A DNA stretch of 64,000 nucleotides from Pseudomonas sp. K2I15 (GTDB lineage Bacteria > Pseudomonadota > Gammaproteobacteria > Pseudomonadales > Pseudomonadaceae), in NCBI RefSeq assembly GCF_002204795.1, contig NZ_NIXO01000018.1, positions 38,534 through 102,533 on the forward strand, given 5' to 3'. Under the pieces are notes generated by a model, which worked only from the letters and a program-made list of their open reading frames with translations, was not told the origin of the DNA and made no database searches. The translations under genes and the position numbers were made by a program. Shown in pieces: positions 47,768 to 57,293 of this stretch (positions are counted from its first letter, which is position 1; the number at the start of each line of letters is the position of its first letter).

Positions 47768-49132
47768 CTACACCGGCAGCGTAATGCCAAAAGTATTGCC
47801 GCCGCCCTCACTGCGCACAAACACATCCCCGCCGTGCATCAACGCGATGGCCTTGACGATCGCCAGCCCCAGCCCGTGATTCGCCCCGCTATTACTGCGG
47901 GACGCATCCACCCGATAAAACCGCTCAAACAGCCGGGGCAAATGCTCGCTGGCAATCCGTTCGCCCGGGTTGGTCACCCCGATCGACACGTGATCCTCGA
48001 GCACATCGATCTTCACCTCGATCACCTGCCCAGGCGCGGTGTGCTGCACCGCATTGCTCAACAGATTGATCAGCGCCCGACGCAGGTGCGCCTTCTCGAT
48101 CTGTACTTGGGCATCGCCGCTCACCTGCACCTGCACCTGGGCGTCTTCCAGGATGAAGTCCAGGTAATCCAGGGTGGTCGCCACTTCATCAGCCAGTGAA
48201 CTGGTGATCAGTTTGGTGGCCTTGCTGCCCTGGTCGGCGCTGGCCAAGAACAGCATGTCATTGATGATCGAACGCAGCCGCTCCAGCTCTTCGAGGTTCG
48301 ATTGCAGCACCTCGAAATAATGTTCTGCCGAACGCCCACGGGTCAGCGCCACCTGGGTCTGGCCGATCAGGTTGGTCAGGGGCGAGCGCAGCTCATGGGC
48401 CACATCGGCGTTGAATGACTCCAGGCGCGAATACGCCTGTTCCACCCGCTCCAGGGTTGAGTTGAAGGAATTGACGAACTGCTTCAGCTCCGGCGGCAAC
48501 GGCGACAATTGCAGGCGCCCCGAGAGTTTCGGCGGCGCGAGTTTCTGCGCCTCATCCGACAGCTTGATCAGCGGCTTGAGGCCGATACGCGCCACCCAGA
48601 ACCCCAGCAGCGACGCCAACACTACGCCGACAAACGCCAGGCTGATCAGCGCCACCAGCAGTTGGTGTTGCGTGGTACGGAAATTTTCGGTGTCGACCGC
48701 GATCAAGAAGCGCAGCGGCGGGCGCTGGTCCTTGGCCGGAAACTGGCTGACCAGCACTTTGAACGGGTAAGCCTGACCCGGCAGGCGCAAGTCACGCTTG
48801 CCCGTCGGGCCTGCGGCGAAGGCGCGAATCTGTGCGTCCGGGTTGCCGTATTCGTAGGTGGGATCGCTGCTCACCACCCAGAAGCGGATGCGCTTGTCTT
48901 CCTGCCCCAGCAGCTTGAGCTTGGCGGTGATTTTCTCCCAGTGGTCCGGCGTGCCAAAGCGATTCACCGAAGACTCCAGCACGCTATAACGCGCATCCAG
49001 CTCAGCGCCGGGCAGCAAGCCCAGGCCTTTATCCACCTGCTGATACAGCGCGCCGCCGATCAACAGGAAGATCAGCAGCGCCACCAACGTGAACATGCCA
49101 CTCAGGCGCAGGGCGATGGAATTAGCCGACAC
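47768..49132 (-). CDS. Heavy-metal-type sensor histidine kinase (CusS/CzcS family)
   Basis: The GTG start at 49132 lies inside the response regulator gene, with GGAG 7 nt upstream, giving 454 residues. It has two membrane helices (about 10-32 and about 155-178) flanking a periplasmic sensor, a HAMP linker, the H-box ADVAHELRSPLTNLIGQTQV, and N-, G1- and G2-boxes (RALINLLSNAVQHT, ANHGLGLAIVKAI). The H-box is almost identical to that of CusS-type kinases. Starts further upstream are out of keeping with the family. It phosphorylates the adjacent regulator. Confidence 0.92.
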   Translation of the reverse strand: MSANSIALRLSGMFTLVALLIFLLIGGALYQQVDKGLGLLPGAELDARYSVLESSVNRFGTPDHWEKITAKLKLLGQEDKRIRFWVVSSDPTYEYGNPDAQIRAFAAGPTGKRDLRLPGQAYPFKVLVSQFPAKDQRPPLRFLIAVDTENFRTTQHQLLVALISLAFVGVVLASLLGFWVARIGLKPLIKLSDEAQKLAPPKLSGRLQLSPLPPELKQFVNSFNSTLERVEQAYSRLESFNADVAHELRSPLTNLIGQTQVALTRGRSAEHYFEVLQSNLEELERLRSIINDMLFLASADQGSKATKLITSSLADEVATTLDYLDFILEDAQVQVQVSGDAQVQIEKAHLRRALINLLSNAVQHTAPGQVIEVKIDVLEDHVSIGVTNPGERIASEHLPRLFERFYRVDASRSNSGANHGLGLAIVKAIALMHGGDVFVRSEGGGNTFGITLPV

Positions 49133-49799
49133 TGCGGTTCTCCAGCACGTAACCCATGCCGCGAATGGTGTGCAGCAGCTTCTGTTCAAACGGCCCGTCG
49201 AGCTTGGCCCGCAAGCGCTTGATCGCCACTTCCACCACGTTGGCATCGCTGTCGAAATTGATGTCCCAGACCATTTCTGCAATCGAGGTCTTGGACAGGA
49301 TTTCACCCTGGCGCCGCGCCAATACGCTGAGCAGCGAGAACTCCTTGGCGGTCAGGTCCAGGCGAATGCCGTTGCGACTGGCCTTGCGGCTGATCAGGTC
49401 GATCCACAGGTCGGCGATGGTCACCTGCACCGGCTCATGCCCGCCGCTGCGGCGGGTCAGGGCTTGCAGGCGCGCCACCAGTTCAAGGAACGAGAATGGC
49501 TTGCCGAGGTAATCGTCTGCACCTTCACGCAGGCCGCGAATGCGGTCCTCCACGCGCTCGCGGGCGGTGAGCATGATCACCGGCGTCTGCTTGCGCGCTC
49601 GCAGCGCGCGCAATACGCCAAAACCATCCAGGCCGGGCAGCATCACGTCGAGCACGATCACCGCGTAATCGTTCTCCAGGGCCAGGTGCAAACCCTCGAC
49701 GCCTTCACGGGCGACGTCGACGGTATAGCCTTGCTCCGTCAGGCCGCGGTGCAGGTAGTCGGCGGTTTTTTCTTCGTCTTCAATAATCAGTACACGCAT
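49122..49799 (-). CDS. Heavy-metal-type OmpR-family response regulator
   Basis: The 225-residue protein has a receiver domain with the acidic pocket IIEDEEKT, phospho-acceptor in VLDVMLPGLDG and K in DDYLGKPF, where most relatives have DDYLVKPF. A winged-helix output domain closes with HTIRGMGYVLE. Together with the CusR-like kinase it probably regulates the RND operon directly upstream (31-bp gap). The gene order adaptor-RND-RR-HK is like that of PA1435-PA1438 as I recall it. Confidence 0.92.
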   Translation of the reverse strand: MRVLIIEDEEKTADYLHRGLTEQGYTVDVAREGVEGLHLALENDYAVIVLDVMLPGLDGFGVLRALRARKQTPVIMLTARERVEDRIRGLREGADDYLGKPFSFLELVARLQALTRRSGGHEPVQVTIADLWIDLISRKASRNGIRLDLTAKEFSLLSVLARRQGEILSKTSIAEMVWDINFDSDANVVEVAIKRLRAKLDGPFEQKLLHTIRGMGYVLENRSVG

Positions 49800-49830
49800 G
49801 AGCCTTTTGTTCCAGGACGGGGCCTCAGCC

Positions 49831-52800
49831 TCAGTGTGTGGTTGCCAGCTGGGGAGCTGGTTTGGGTCTATGGAAAAACTTCTCGAGGTACAAGTATATG
49901 ACCGGCGTGGTGAACAGCGTCAGCGCCTGGCTCACCAGCAACCCGCCCACCACCGCGATGCCCAACGGCTGGCGCATTTCCGCACCGGGGCCGGAGCCCA
50001 GCATCAGCGGCACCGCACCCAGCAGCGCGGCGAGGGTGGTCATGATAATCGGCCGGAACCGCGTGACACACGCTTCATAAATTGCCTCTTCAGGCGGCAG
50101 GCCGCGCACGCGCTGGGCGTCCAGGGCGAAGTCGATCATCAGGATGCCGTTCTTCTTCACGATACCGATCAGCAGCACCAGGCCGATCAACGCCATGATC
50201 GAGAAGTCCTGGCCCATCAGTGACAACATGATCAGCGCCCCCAACCCCGCCGACGGCAAGGTGGAGATGATGGTCAGCGGGTGCACAAAGCTCTCGTACA
50301 GCACACCCAGGATAATGTAGACCGCCACCAGTGCCGCGAGAATCAGCCATGGCTGGCTGGCCAACGAACTCTGGAACGCCTGGGCCGCGCCCTGGAAGTT
50401 GCCGATGATGGTGGTCGGCATGCCGATTTCATTCTTGGCCTGGTTGAGCATGATCACCGCATCACCCAACGCGACGCCCGGCGCCAGGTTGAACGACAGG
50501 TTGGCCGCCGGGAACATGCCGTCATGGCTGATGGACAAGGGCCCCACGGTAGGCGGGTCGACCTTGGCCACCGCCGACAGCGGCACCATCTCGTTGGTCA
50601 GCGGCGAGCGCAGGTAGAAGTAGTTCAGGCTTTCAGCCTTGCCGCGTTGCTGGGTGTCCAGCTCCAGCACTACCTGGTACTGGTTGATCTCGGTCTGGAA
50701 TTCGTTGATCTGGCGCTGGCCGAAGGCGTCGTACAGCGCCTGGTCCACATCGGTGGCGGTGAGGCCAAAACGCGCGGCGGCCTGACGGTCGATGCTGATG
50801 TGGGTGATGCTGCCACCCAGCTGCAAGTCGTTGGACAGGTCGCGGAACGCCGGGTTGGCCCGCAGTTTTTCGGTGAGGCGCTGGGTCCAGGTATTCAGCG
50901 TTGGCCCGTCATTGCTCTTGAGCACGTACTGGTACTGGGCGCGGCTGGGGCCGGAGCTTAAGTTGATGTCCTGGCCGGCACGCAGGTACAGCACGATGCC
51001 CGGCACTTTCGCCAGTTTCGGCCGGATGCGGTCGATAAACTGGCTGGCAGACACATCGCGGTCGCCGCGATCTTTCAAGGCGATCCAGAACCGGCCGTTG
51101 GCGATGGTCTGGTTGCTGCCGGTCACGCCCACCGAATGAGAGAACGCTTCCACCGCCGGGTCATCCTTGACGATCTCGGCGATCGCCTTGTGCTTGGCGA
51201 CCATGTCCGGGAAGGACACGTCGGCCGCCGCTTCGCTGGTGCCGAGCACGAAGCCGGTGTCTTGTATCGGGAAGAAGCCCTTGGGGATGTACACGTAGCC
51301 GACCACGGCCAGGGCCAGGGTCACCATGAAGATTGCAGCCATGGTGCGTTGGTGGGCCAGGGCGCGGCGCAGGTTGCGCGCGTAGCCTGCGAGCAGGCGT
51401 TCGCTGAAGCCGGGTTTGTCGTGGGCGTGATGGGTCGGGGCGCGCATGAACAACGCGGCCAGGGTAGGCGCCAACGTCAATGAGACCACCACCGAAATCA
51501 GGATGGTCGACGTGGCCGTCAGCGCAAACTCCTTGAACAACCGCCCCACCACACCGCCCATGAACAGCAGCGGAATAAACGCCGCCACCAGCGAGAAGCT
51601 GATGGAGACCACGGTAAAACCGATTTCGCCCGCGCCCTTGATCGCAGCGGTGCGCTTGTCGAGGCCTGCCTCCAGGTGGCGGTGAATGTTCTCCACCACC
51701 ACGATGGCATCGTCCACCACAAACCCCACGGCGATCACGATCGCCACCAGGGTCAGGTTGTTCAAGCTGAAGCCCATCAGGTACATCAGCGCAAAACTGG
51801 CGACCAGCGACACGCCGAGTACGCTGGACACGATCAACGTGGCTGACAACTGGCGCAGGAACAGTGCCATCACCGCCACCACCAGCAGGATGGCGATCAG
51901 CAGGGTCACTTCCACTTCATGCAGGGAGGCGCGAATGGTCTTGGTGCGGTCGGTCAATACGCTGACCTGCACCGAAGCCGGCAACATCGCTTGCAGGCGT
52001 GGCAGCTCGGCTTGAATGCGGTCCACGGTCTCGACGATATTCGCGCCGGGCTGGCGGGAGATCACCAGGTTGACGCCTGGCGTGTCGCCGGACCACGCCT
52101 GCACGTAGGCGTTTTCCGAACCGTTGACGACTTTGGCGATATCGCGCAGTTGTACGGGTGCCCCATCCTTGTAGGACACGATCAACTGGGCGTAATCCTC
52201 GGGGTGGAACAACTGGTCGTTGGTCGACAGGGTCGACACGCTGTTCTGCCCGTAGATCGCGCCCTTGGCCAGGTTCAGGCTCGATTGCTGGATCGCCAGG
52301 CGCACGTCCGCCAGGGTCAGGCCGATGGCCGCGAGCTTATCGGGCGACGCCTGCACCCGGATGGCCGGGCGTTGCTGGCCGGTAATGTTGATCTGGCCTA
52401 CGCCGTCGATCTGGCTGATCTGACGGGCCAGCAGGGTTTCCACGTAGTCGCTCAGCTCGGTGCTGGGCATGCTGTCGGAGCTGACGCTGAGGATCAGCAC
52501 CGGGCTGTCCGCCGGGTTGACCTTCTTCCAGGTCGGCAGGCTCGGCATATCGCTGGGCAGTTTGCCGGACGCGGTATTGATCGCCGCCTGCACTTCTTGC
52601 GCGGCGGTATCGATGCTCTTGGTGAGGGTGAATTGCAGGGTCAGGAGGCTGGAGCCCAAGGCGCTGCTGGAGGTCATCTGGGTCATGCCGGGGATGGCAC
52701 TGAATTGCACCTCCAGCGGGGTTGCCACGGATGAAGCCATGGTGTCCGGGCTGGCGCCGGGCAGCGTGGCACTGACCTGGATCGTCGGAAATTCCGCTTC

Positions 52801-52926
52801 CGGCAGTGGGGCGATGGCCAGGCGTGGGAAGGCAATCATCCCGAGCAATACCAAGGCGAAGGTCAGCAGCAAGGTGGCGACCGGGTGGTCGACGCACCAG
52901 GCAGACGGCGAACGACTGCCACTCAT
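49831..52926 (-). CDS. RND efflux permease, HAE-1 (drug) family
   Basis: This 1031-residue protein has the RND layout: one N-terminal helix, a large periplasmic loop, helices 2-7, a second loop and helices 8-12. The proton-relay region VGFVVDDAIVVVENIHRHLE is intact. HAE-1 family features, rather than HME metal-pump features, are seen by eye (APLPEAEFPTIQVSATLPGA start, resembling MdtC/MuxC). It overlaps the adaptor gene by ATGA. Substrate range cannot be read. Confidence 0.93.
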   Translation of the reverse strand: MSGSRSPSAWCVDHPVATLLLTFALVLLGMIAFPRLAIAPLPEAEFPTIQVSATLPGASPDTMASSVATPLEVQFSAIPGMTQMTSSSALGSSLLTLQFTLTKSIDTAAQEVQAAINTASGKLPSDMPSLPTWKKVNPADSPVLILSVSSDSMPSTELSDYVETLLARQISQIDGVGQINITGQQRPAIRVQASPDKLAAIGLTLADVRLAIQQSSLNLAKGAIYGQNSVSTLSTNDQLFHPEDYAQLIVSYKDGAPVQLRDIAKVVNGSENAYVQAWSGDTPGVNLVISRQPGANIVETVDRIQAELPRLQAMLPASVQVSVLTDRTKTIRASLHEVEVTLLIAILLVVAVMALFLRQLSATLIVSSVLGVSLVASFALMYLMGFSLNNLTLVAIVIAVGFVVDDAIVVVENIHRHLEAGLDKRTAAIKGAGEIGFTVVSISFSLVAAFIPLLFMGGVVGRLFKEFALTATSTILISVVVSLTLAPTLAALFMRAPTHHAHDKPGFSERLLAGYARNLRRALAHQRTMAAIFMVTLALAVVGYVYIPKGFFPIQDTGFVLGTSEAAADVSFPDMVAKHKAIAEIVKDDPAVEAFSHSVGVTGSNQTIANGRFWIALKDRGDRDVSASQFIDRIRPKLAKVPGIVLYLRAGQDINLSSGPSRAQYQYVLKSNDGPTLNTWTQRLTEKLRANPAFRDLSNDLQLGGSITHISIDRQAAARFGLTATDVDQALYDAFGQRQINEFQTEINQYQVVLELDTQQRGKAESLNYFYLRSPLTNEMVPLSAVAKVDPPTVGPLSISHDGMFPAANLSFNLAPGVALGDAVIMLNQAKNEIGMPTTIIGNFQGAAQAFQSSLASQPWLILAALVAVYIILGVLYESFVHPLTIISTLPSAGLGALIMLSLMGQDFSIMALIGLVLLIGIVKKNGILMIDFALDAQRVRGLPPEEAIYEACVTRFRPIIMTTLAALLGAVPLMLGSGPGAEMRQPLGIAVVGGLLVSQALTLFTTPVIYLYLEKFFHRPKPAPQLATTH

Positions 52927-54089
52927 GGCTGCACCTTGGCATCAACGGTCTGGATCACTTGCGGCGGTTCCTTGAGCACTTCTACCTGAGCGCCCGCCTT
53001 GAGCCGCGACTGGCCATCACTGACCAGTACGTCACCGACCTGCACACCCTGGAGGATGTTCATGTCACTGTCCTGGTACACCACCTGCACCGGCACGATG
53101 TCGACCTTGTCACCGTTGAGCCGGTACACGAAGTGCGAATCCAGCCCACGTTGCACCACGGTCGGTGGCACGACCAGGGCGTTCTTGTGCAGGGCGGTCT
53201 GGATCCGGATCGTCACCAGTTGCCCCGGCCAGAGCTTTTGCGCGCCGTTGCTGAACTCGGCCTTGGCGCGGATGGTGCCGGTGGTGCCGCTGATCTGGTT
53301 GTCGATCAGGCTCAGGCGGCCTTCGCCGAGCAGGTCGCCGGTCTGGCCGTCGGTGTCGGCGCCCATGTAGGCGTTGACGTCGGCGGGCAGTTGCGCGGCA
53401 ATCAGGCGTTGCAAGGTCGGAAGCATTTGTTGCGGCAAGGAGAACTCGACGGCAATCGGGTCGATCTGGGTCACGGAGAACAAGCCCTGGGTGTCGCTCA
53501 TGCGCAGGAAGTTGCCTTCATCCACCGTGCGAATCCCGACGCGGCCTGTGACCGGAGAACGAATTTGGGTGTACGAAAGCTGCACCTGGGCCGAATCAAT
53601 GGCCGCCTGGTTACCTTGCGCCGTGGCCTTGAGCTGATTGACCAAGGCTTGCTGCTGGTCATAGGTCTGCTTGGACACGCCGTCGTCGATGCTCAGCTCC
53701 TTGTAGCGCTTGAGGTTGACCAGCGCGACCTGCAGTTGCGCCTGGCTTTCACCCAGTTGCGCCTTGGCCTGATCCAGGCTGGCGCGGATAGAGCGGTCAT
53801 CAATCGTTGCCAGCAGGTCGCCGGTCTTCACCAGTTGACCTTCCTTGACCAGCAATTTGGTGAGAATGCCGTCGATTTGCGGGCGAATTACCACGCTGTG
53901 CAACGACAACACCGAGCCAATGCCGCTGACAAAACGCGGGATGTCCTGCTGTTTGACGCTGACCACACGCACTGGAATCGCCGTGGGCGCGGTGAGTTTG
54001 GTCTTGGCCGGGCGAGTCCCCGCCCAGGCAACCACGGCCAGTACCACCAGGACGCCTACGATCAAGGCCGGTTTTCGTTGAATGTGCAT
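52923..54089 (-). CDS. RND periplasmic adaptor (membrane fusion protein)
   Basis: With the ATG at 54089 (MHIQRKPAL) the protein has 388 residues. An N-terminal hydrophobic segment with VVAWAGTRPA is followed by a lipoyl half SVVIRPQIDGILTKLLVKEG, a coiled-coil hairpin rich in Q and A, the second half SYTQIRSPVTGRVGIRTVDE, and beta-barrel parts. It is the first gene of the four-gene operon. No Shine-Dalgarno is obvious. The frame is open to 54158 but not protein-like. No outer membrane channel gene follows. Confidence 0.9.
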   Translation of the reverse strand: MHIQRKPALIVGVLVVLAVVAWAGTRPAKTKLTAPTAIPVRVVSVKQQDIPRFVSGIGSVLSLHSVVIRPQIDGILTKLLVKEGQLVKTGDLLATIDDRSIRASLDQAKAQLGESQAQLQVALVNLKRYKELSIDDGVSKQTYDQQQALVNQLKATAQGNQAAIDSAQVQLSYTQIRSPVTGRVGIRTVDEGNFLRMSDTQGLFSVTQIDPIAVEFSLPQQMLPTLQRLIAAQLPADVNAYMGADTDGQTGDLLGEGRLSLIDNQISGTTGTIRAKAEFSNGAQKLWPGQLVTIRIQTALHKNALVVPPTVVQRGLDSHFVYRLNGDKVDIVPVQVVYQDSDMNILQGVQVGDVLVSDGQSRLKAGAQVEVLKEPPQVIQTVDAKVQP

Positions 54090-54303
54090 GGGGTGAGGCG
54101 CCAGGGCAAAGGATCGGAAGAATGAAGGTTCTTTATAGCCCGCCAACCCGGTCAGCAAAGTGACTGCTAACTGACAGCGCCGTCAGTAAAGTCCGACCAT
54201 TCGTACGAGCAGTGGTTAAAGATCCGAGGCGCGCAGGTATACTGCGCGACGGTGTGGCCTGCAAGTCGGGCCCGCGTCATTTTCAGTACTCCCCGGAGCT
54301 TCC

Positions 54304-54546
54304 ATGAATTCCCCGACACAACCCGCTGTTGAAGCGGTCGACATCGACCAACAGGCCAACCCTGACAGCGTCGAAGGCGAAACCCGCGCCGAGATCCCGG
54401 CGTTCAAGTTTCCGTTCAAGCCGGGCGAACTGGCCGAGGCGAAAAACGCCAGCCAGCCGTGGTACAAAAACGGCGCCAAGAACGGCCACACCAAGAGCCC
54501 GGGCATGGCACCTCCCGGCACCCGTCGCTCGATGGGCAAGCGCTGA
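54304..54546 (+). CDS. Small hypothetical protein, 80 aa
   Basis: A GGAG box lies 6 nt before the ATG. The 80 residues are hydrophilic, acidic in the first half and basic in the second, with a short core IPAFKFPFKPGELAEAKNAS and QPWYKNGAKNG. It has no membrane segment, no cysteine and low predicted order. It looks like a conserved Pseudomonas protein of unknown function rather than a random frame, because the ribosome binding site and codon use are good. Confidence 0.65.
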   Translation: MNSPTQPAVEAVDIDQQANPDSVEGETRAEIPAFKFPFKPGELAEAKNASQPWYKNGAKNGHTKSPGMAPPGTRRSMGKR

Positions 54547-54714
54547 CCGGTAACAAATCCCGCGCAATGGCGATCTGTGCCTACAACGTTTACTGACGTT
54601 TCGCCTTGTAGGCCTGCGGCCAATTCTTGAAAGCTTGCACGACACCCGCCTGCCCCGATTCTTTATCACGGGGCTGGGGGTGGTGAAGCTGGTTTTCCGG
54701 AAAAGGACGTTCCC

Positions 54715-55506
54715 GTGGTTCTTATACGCACCTGTGTTGTGCTGCTCTTGTTACTGATGTTCGGTGCTGTCGCTGCCGCAGCGGCCAATGATCAACCTCG
54801 GCGCGAAATTCGCTTCGCCGTCGCCGCGCAATTCCCACCCTTCCAAAGCCGCAATCAACAAGGCCAGCTTGCAGGGCTGAACATCGAACTGGGCAATGCC
54901 CTGTGCATACAGCTCAATGTACGGTGTACCTGGGTCGACCAGATCCTTGTAGAAAACTTCCCCGCCCTTGAGGCCAGGCAATTCGACGCGATCATGGGCA
55001 TGGCCCCTACGTCGAAGCGGCGCCAGCGGGTGAGCTTCACCAATGACCTCTATCCGATCACTACGCGTCTGGTGGCCCGCAAGACATCCGGTTTGAAACC
55101 GAGCACACGGTCGCTGAAGGGCAAGCGTGTGGGCGTATTAGTGGGCAGCAACCGCGAGGCCTTTGCCCTGTCGAAGTGGGCGCCGAGGGGCGTGATCGTC
55201 AAGGCGTTCTGGCGCAATGACGAACTGATCCGCAGCCTGCTGGCAGGCGACATCGATGCGACCCTGCAAGGCACGGTGGAAATCCGCGAGGCGCTGCTCG
55301 ACACGGCCGAGGGCCAGGTTTTCGACTTCCTGGGCCCCGCCGTCACCACCGAACTGTTGGGCAACGGCGTGGCGATTGCACTGCGCAAGCCCGACACCGC
55401 GTTGCGCAGCGCCCTCAATTGCGCCCTTGAGCAACTGATGCAGAGTGGCGAATACCAGCGCATCGTCCTGCCCTACCGCCTGGACGCGCCGCCCTCCAGC
55501 CCGTAA
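54715..55506 (+). CDS. Orphan periplasmic amino-acid-type binding protein (SBP_bac_3)
   Basis: The GTG at 54715 is preceded by AAGGA at a good distance and gives 263 residues. A signal peptide (about 1-24, ending AAAAAN) leads a SBP_bac_3 domain with the family motif GLNIELGNALC and GKRVGVLVGSNREAFAL. It is closely related to the N-terminal domain of the gene at 56135 (shared EIRF, PPF, SRN, GLNIELGNALC, SLLAGDIDATLQ). No permease or ATPase gene is nearby, so it either borrows a transporter or serves in sensing. Confidence 0.88.
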   Translation: MVLIRTCVVLLLLLMFGAVAAAAANDQPRREIRFAVAAQFPPFQSRNQQGQLAGLNIELGNALCIQLNVRCTWVDQILVENFPALEARQFDAIMGMAPTSKRRQRVSFTNDLYPITTRLVARKTSGLKPSTRSLKGKRVGVLVGSNREAFALSKWAPRGVIVKAFWRNDELIRSLLAGDIDATLQGTVEIREALLDTAEGQVFDFLGPAVTTELLGNGVAIALRKPDTALRSALNCALEQLMQSGEYQRIVLPYRLDAPPSSP

Positions 55507-55532
55507 TTGCCAATTAATTGCACCGAACATGA

Positions 55533-55973
<441 letters not shown>

Positions 55974-56134
55974 ATCAAAAAACGTCCGACAAGATTTTGA
56001 GTCAACTCCTACGGGAAGAAAGGAAGTGCCTTGATTGAAGGCCAGCGTGTGGCTGTGAAAGCTTCTGAGGGGGGGGGCAGGCGCCGGTAACGGGGCCGGG
56101 ACGCCTCCCACCTTTCTTCCTACAGGACAGGCAA

Positions 56135-57292
56135 ATGACATCCCTGAGAATACTATTGGCACTGGTTTTATCTACGGCCACAGGAACCCTGTGCTCCGTG
56201 ACGTACGCGGCTGAAAAAACGCTGGCCGAGATACGCTTCGGGGTAGAGGCCCTGGTACCGCCGTTTGAAAGCCGCAATGCCCAAGGTGAGTTGGTCGGTT
56301 TGAACATTGAGTTGGGCAACGCCTTGTGCGCCGAACTCAAGGCGCGCTGCGTGTGGGTCGATCAAGAGTATGCAACCAACCTGGCAGCACTCGAGGCGAG
56401 TCGATTCGATGCGATCATGCCCATGTCGGCCACCCCGGCACGGCGGCAGAAAATCGACTTCACCGATAATCTCTACGCCCTTGAAACGAGGCTGGTAGCG
56501 CGCAAGCGCCTCGGGCTTGTGCCTGAGGCCAAGGCGCTTCAAGGCAAACGGATTGGCGTGCTGGCGGGCACCAGCCGAGAAGCCTATGCCTTGGCGCGAT
56601 GGGTACCCTATGGCGTGGTGGTACGAAGTTTCAACCTGAATGCCGAGCTGATCAGCAGCCTGCTGGCCGGCGATATCGACGCAACGTTGCAAGACACCCT
56701 CGAGATCTCCGACGCCTTGCTGAAAACCCCAGAGGGCGCGGGCTTTGAGTTCGCGGGGCCTGAGATTGTCGATGAAATGCTCGGCAGCGGCGTCGCCATT
56801 GGGGTTCGCAAGGGCGAGCCCGACCTGCGTATGGCGCTGAACCAGGCGCTTCAACGCTTGAAGGAAAGTGGCCAGTACTCGCTGATTACCCAGCGTTACC
56901 TGCGGACCTCAAACAGCGATCCGGTTCCGATGTTGTACACGCCGGCAGAGGGTAGCTTGCCTTTCTCCCAAACGGTGCAAGTGGGGCAAACCCTCTACAT
57001 CTCCGGGCTGCTGGGACTTGACGAGCGCGGCAAACTGGTCAGCGGAGGCATTCGCGCACAAACAGCCAAGGCCTTGGAAACATTACGAAGCATACTCGAG
57101 GAAAAAGGGCTGGGCATGGACAGGGTCGCCAAATGCACGGTAATCCTCGCGAACATCAACGACTTCGCGGCCATGAATAAAGTCTATACCCACTACTTTT
57201 CAGCGAATCGTCTTCCCACTCGAACGACCTTTGCCGCGGGCGGTTTAATACTGGATGCCCGGGTCGAAATCGAATGTCTGGCCAGCTTTTAG
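56135..57292 (+). CDS. Exported binding protein fused to a RidA (YjgF/UK114) domain
   Basis: The 385-residue protein has a signal peptide (cleavage near TYAA/EKTL, residue 26), a SBP_bac_3 domain (about 30-256, with GLNIELGNALC at 55-65) and, after a short linker, a complete RidA-like domain (about 262-385). RidA features are LYISGLLGLD (287-296), INDFAAMNKVY (341-351), the substrate-carboxylate arginine R363 in PTR, and E378 in RVEIE. These two align with R105 and E120 of E. coli RidA, 15 residues apart in both. RidA hydrolyses reactive enamine/imine intermediates, normally in the cytosol. Here it would be periplasmic. It is a paralogue of the gene at 54715, which lacks the RidA part. The ATG follows ACAGGACAGGC. 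Confidence 0.88.
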   Translation: MTSLRILLALVLSTATGTLCSVTYAAEKTLAEIRFGVEALVPPFESRNAQGELVGLNIELGNALCAELKARCVWVDQEYATNLAALEASRFDAIMPMSATPARRQKIDFTDNLYALETRLVARKRLGLVPEAKALQGKRIGVLAGTSREAYALARWVPYGVVVRSFNLNAELISSLLAGDIDATLQDTLEISDALLKTPEGAGFEFAGPEIVDEMLGSGVAIGVRKGEPDLRMALNQALQRLKESGQYSLITQRYLRTSNSDPVPMLYTPAEGSLPFSQTVQVGQTLYISGLLGLDERGKLVSGGIRAQTAKALETLRSILEEKGLGMDRVAKCTVILANINDFAAMNKVYTHYFSANRLPTRTTFAAGGLILDARVEIECLASF

Positions 57293-57293
57293 C

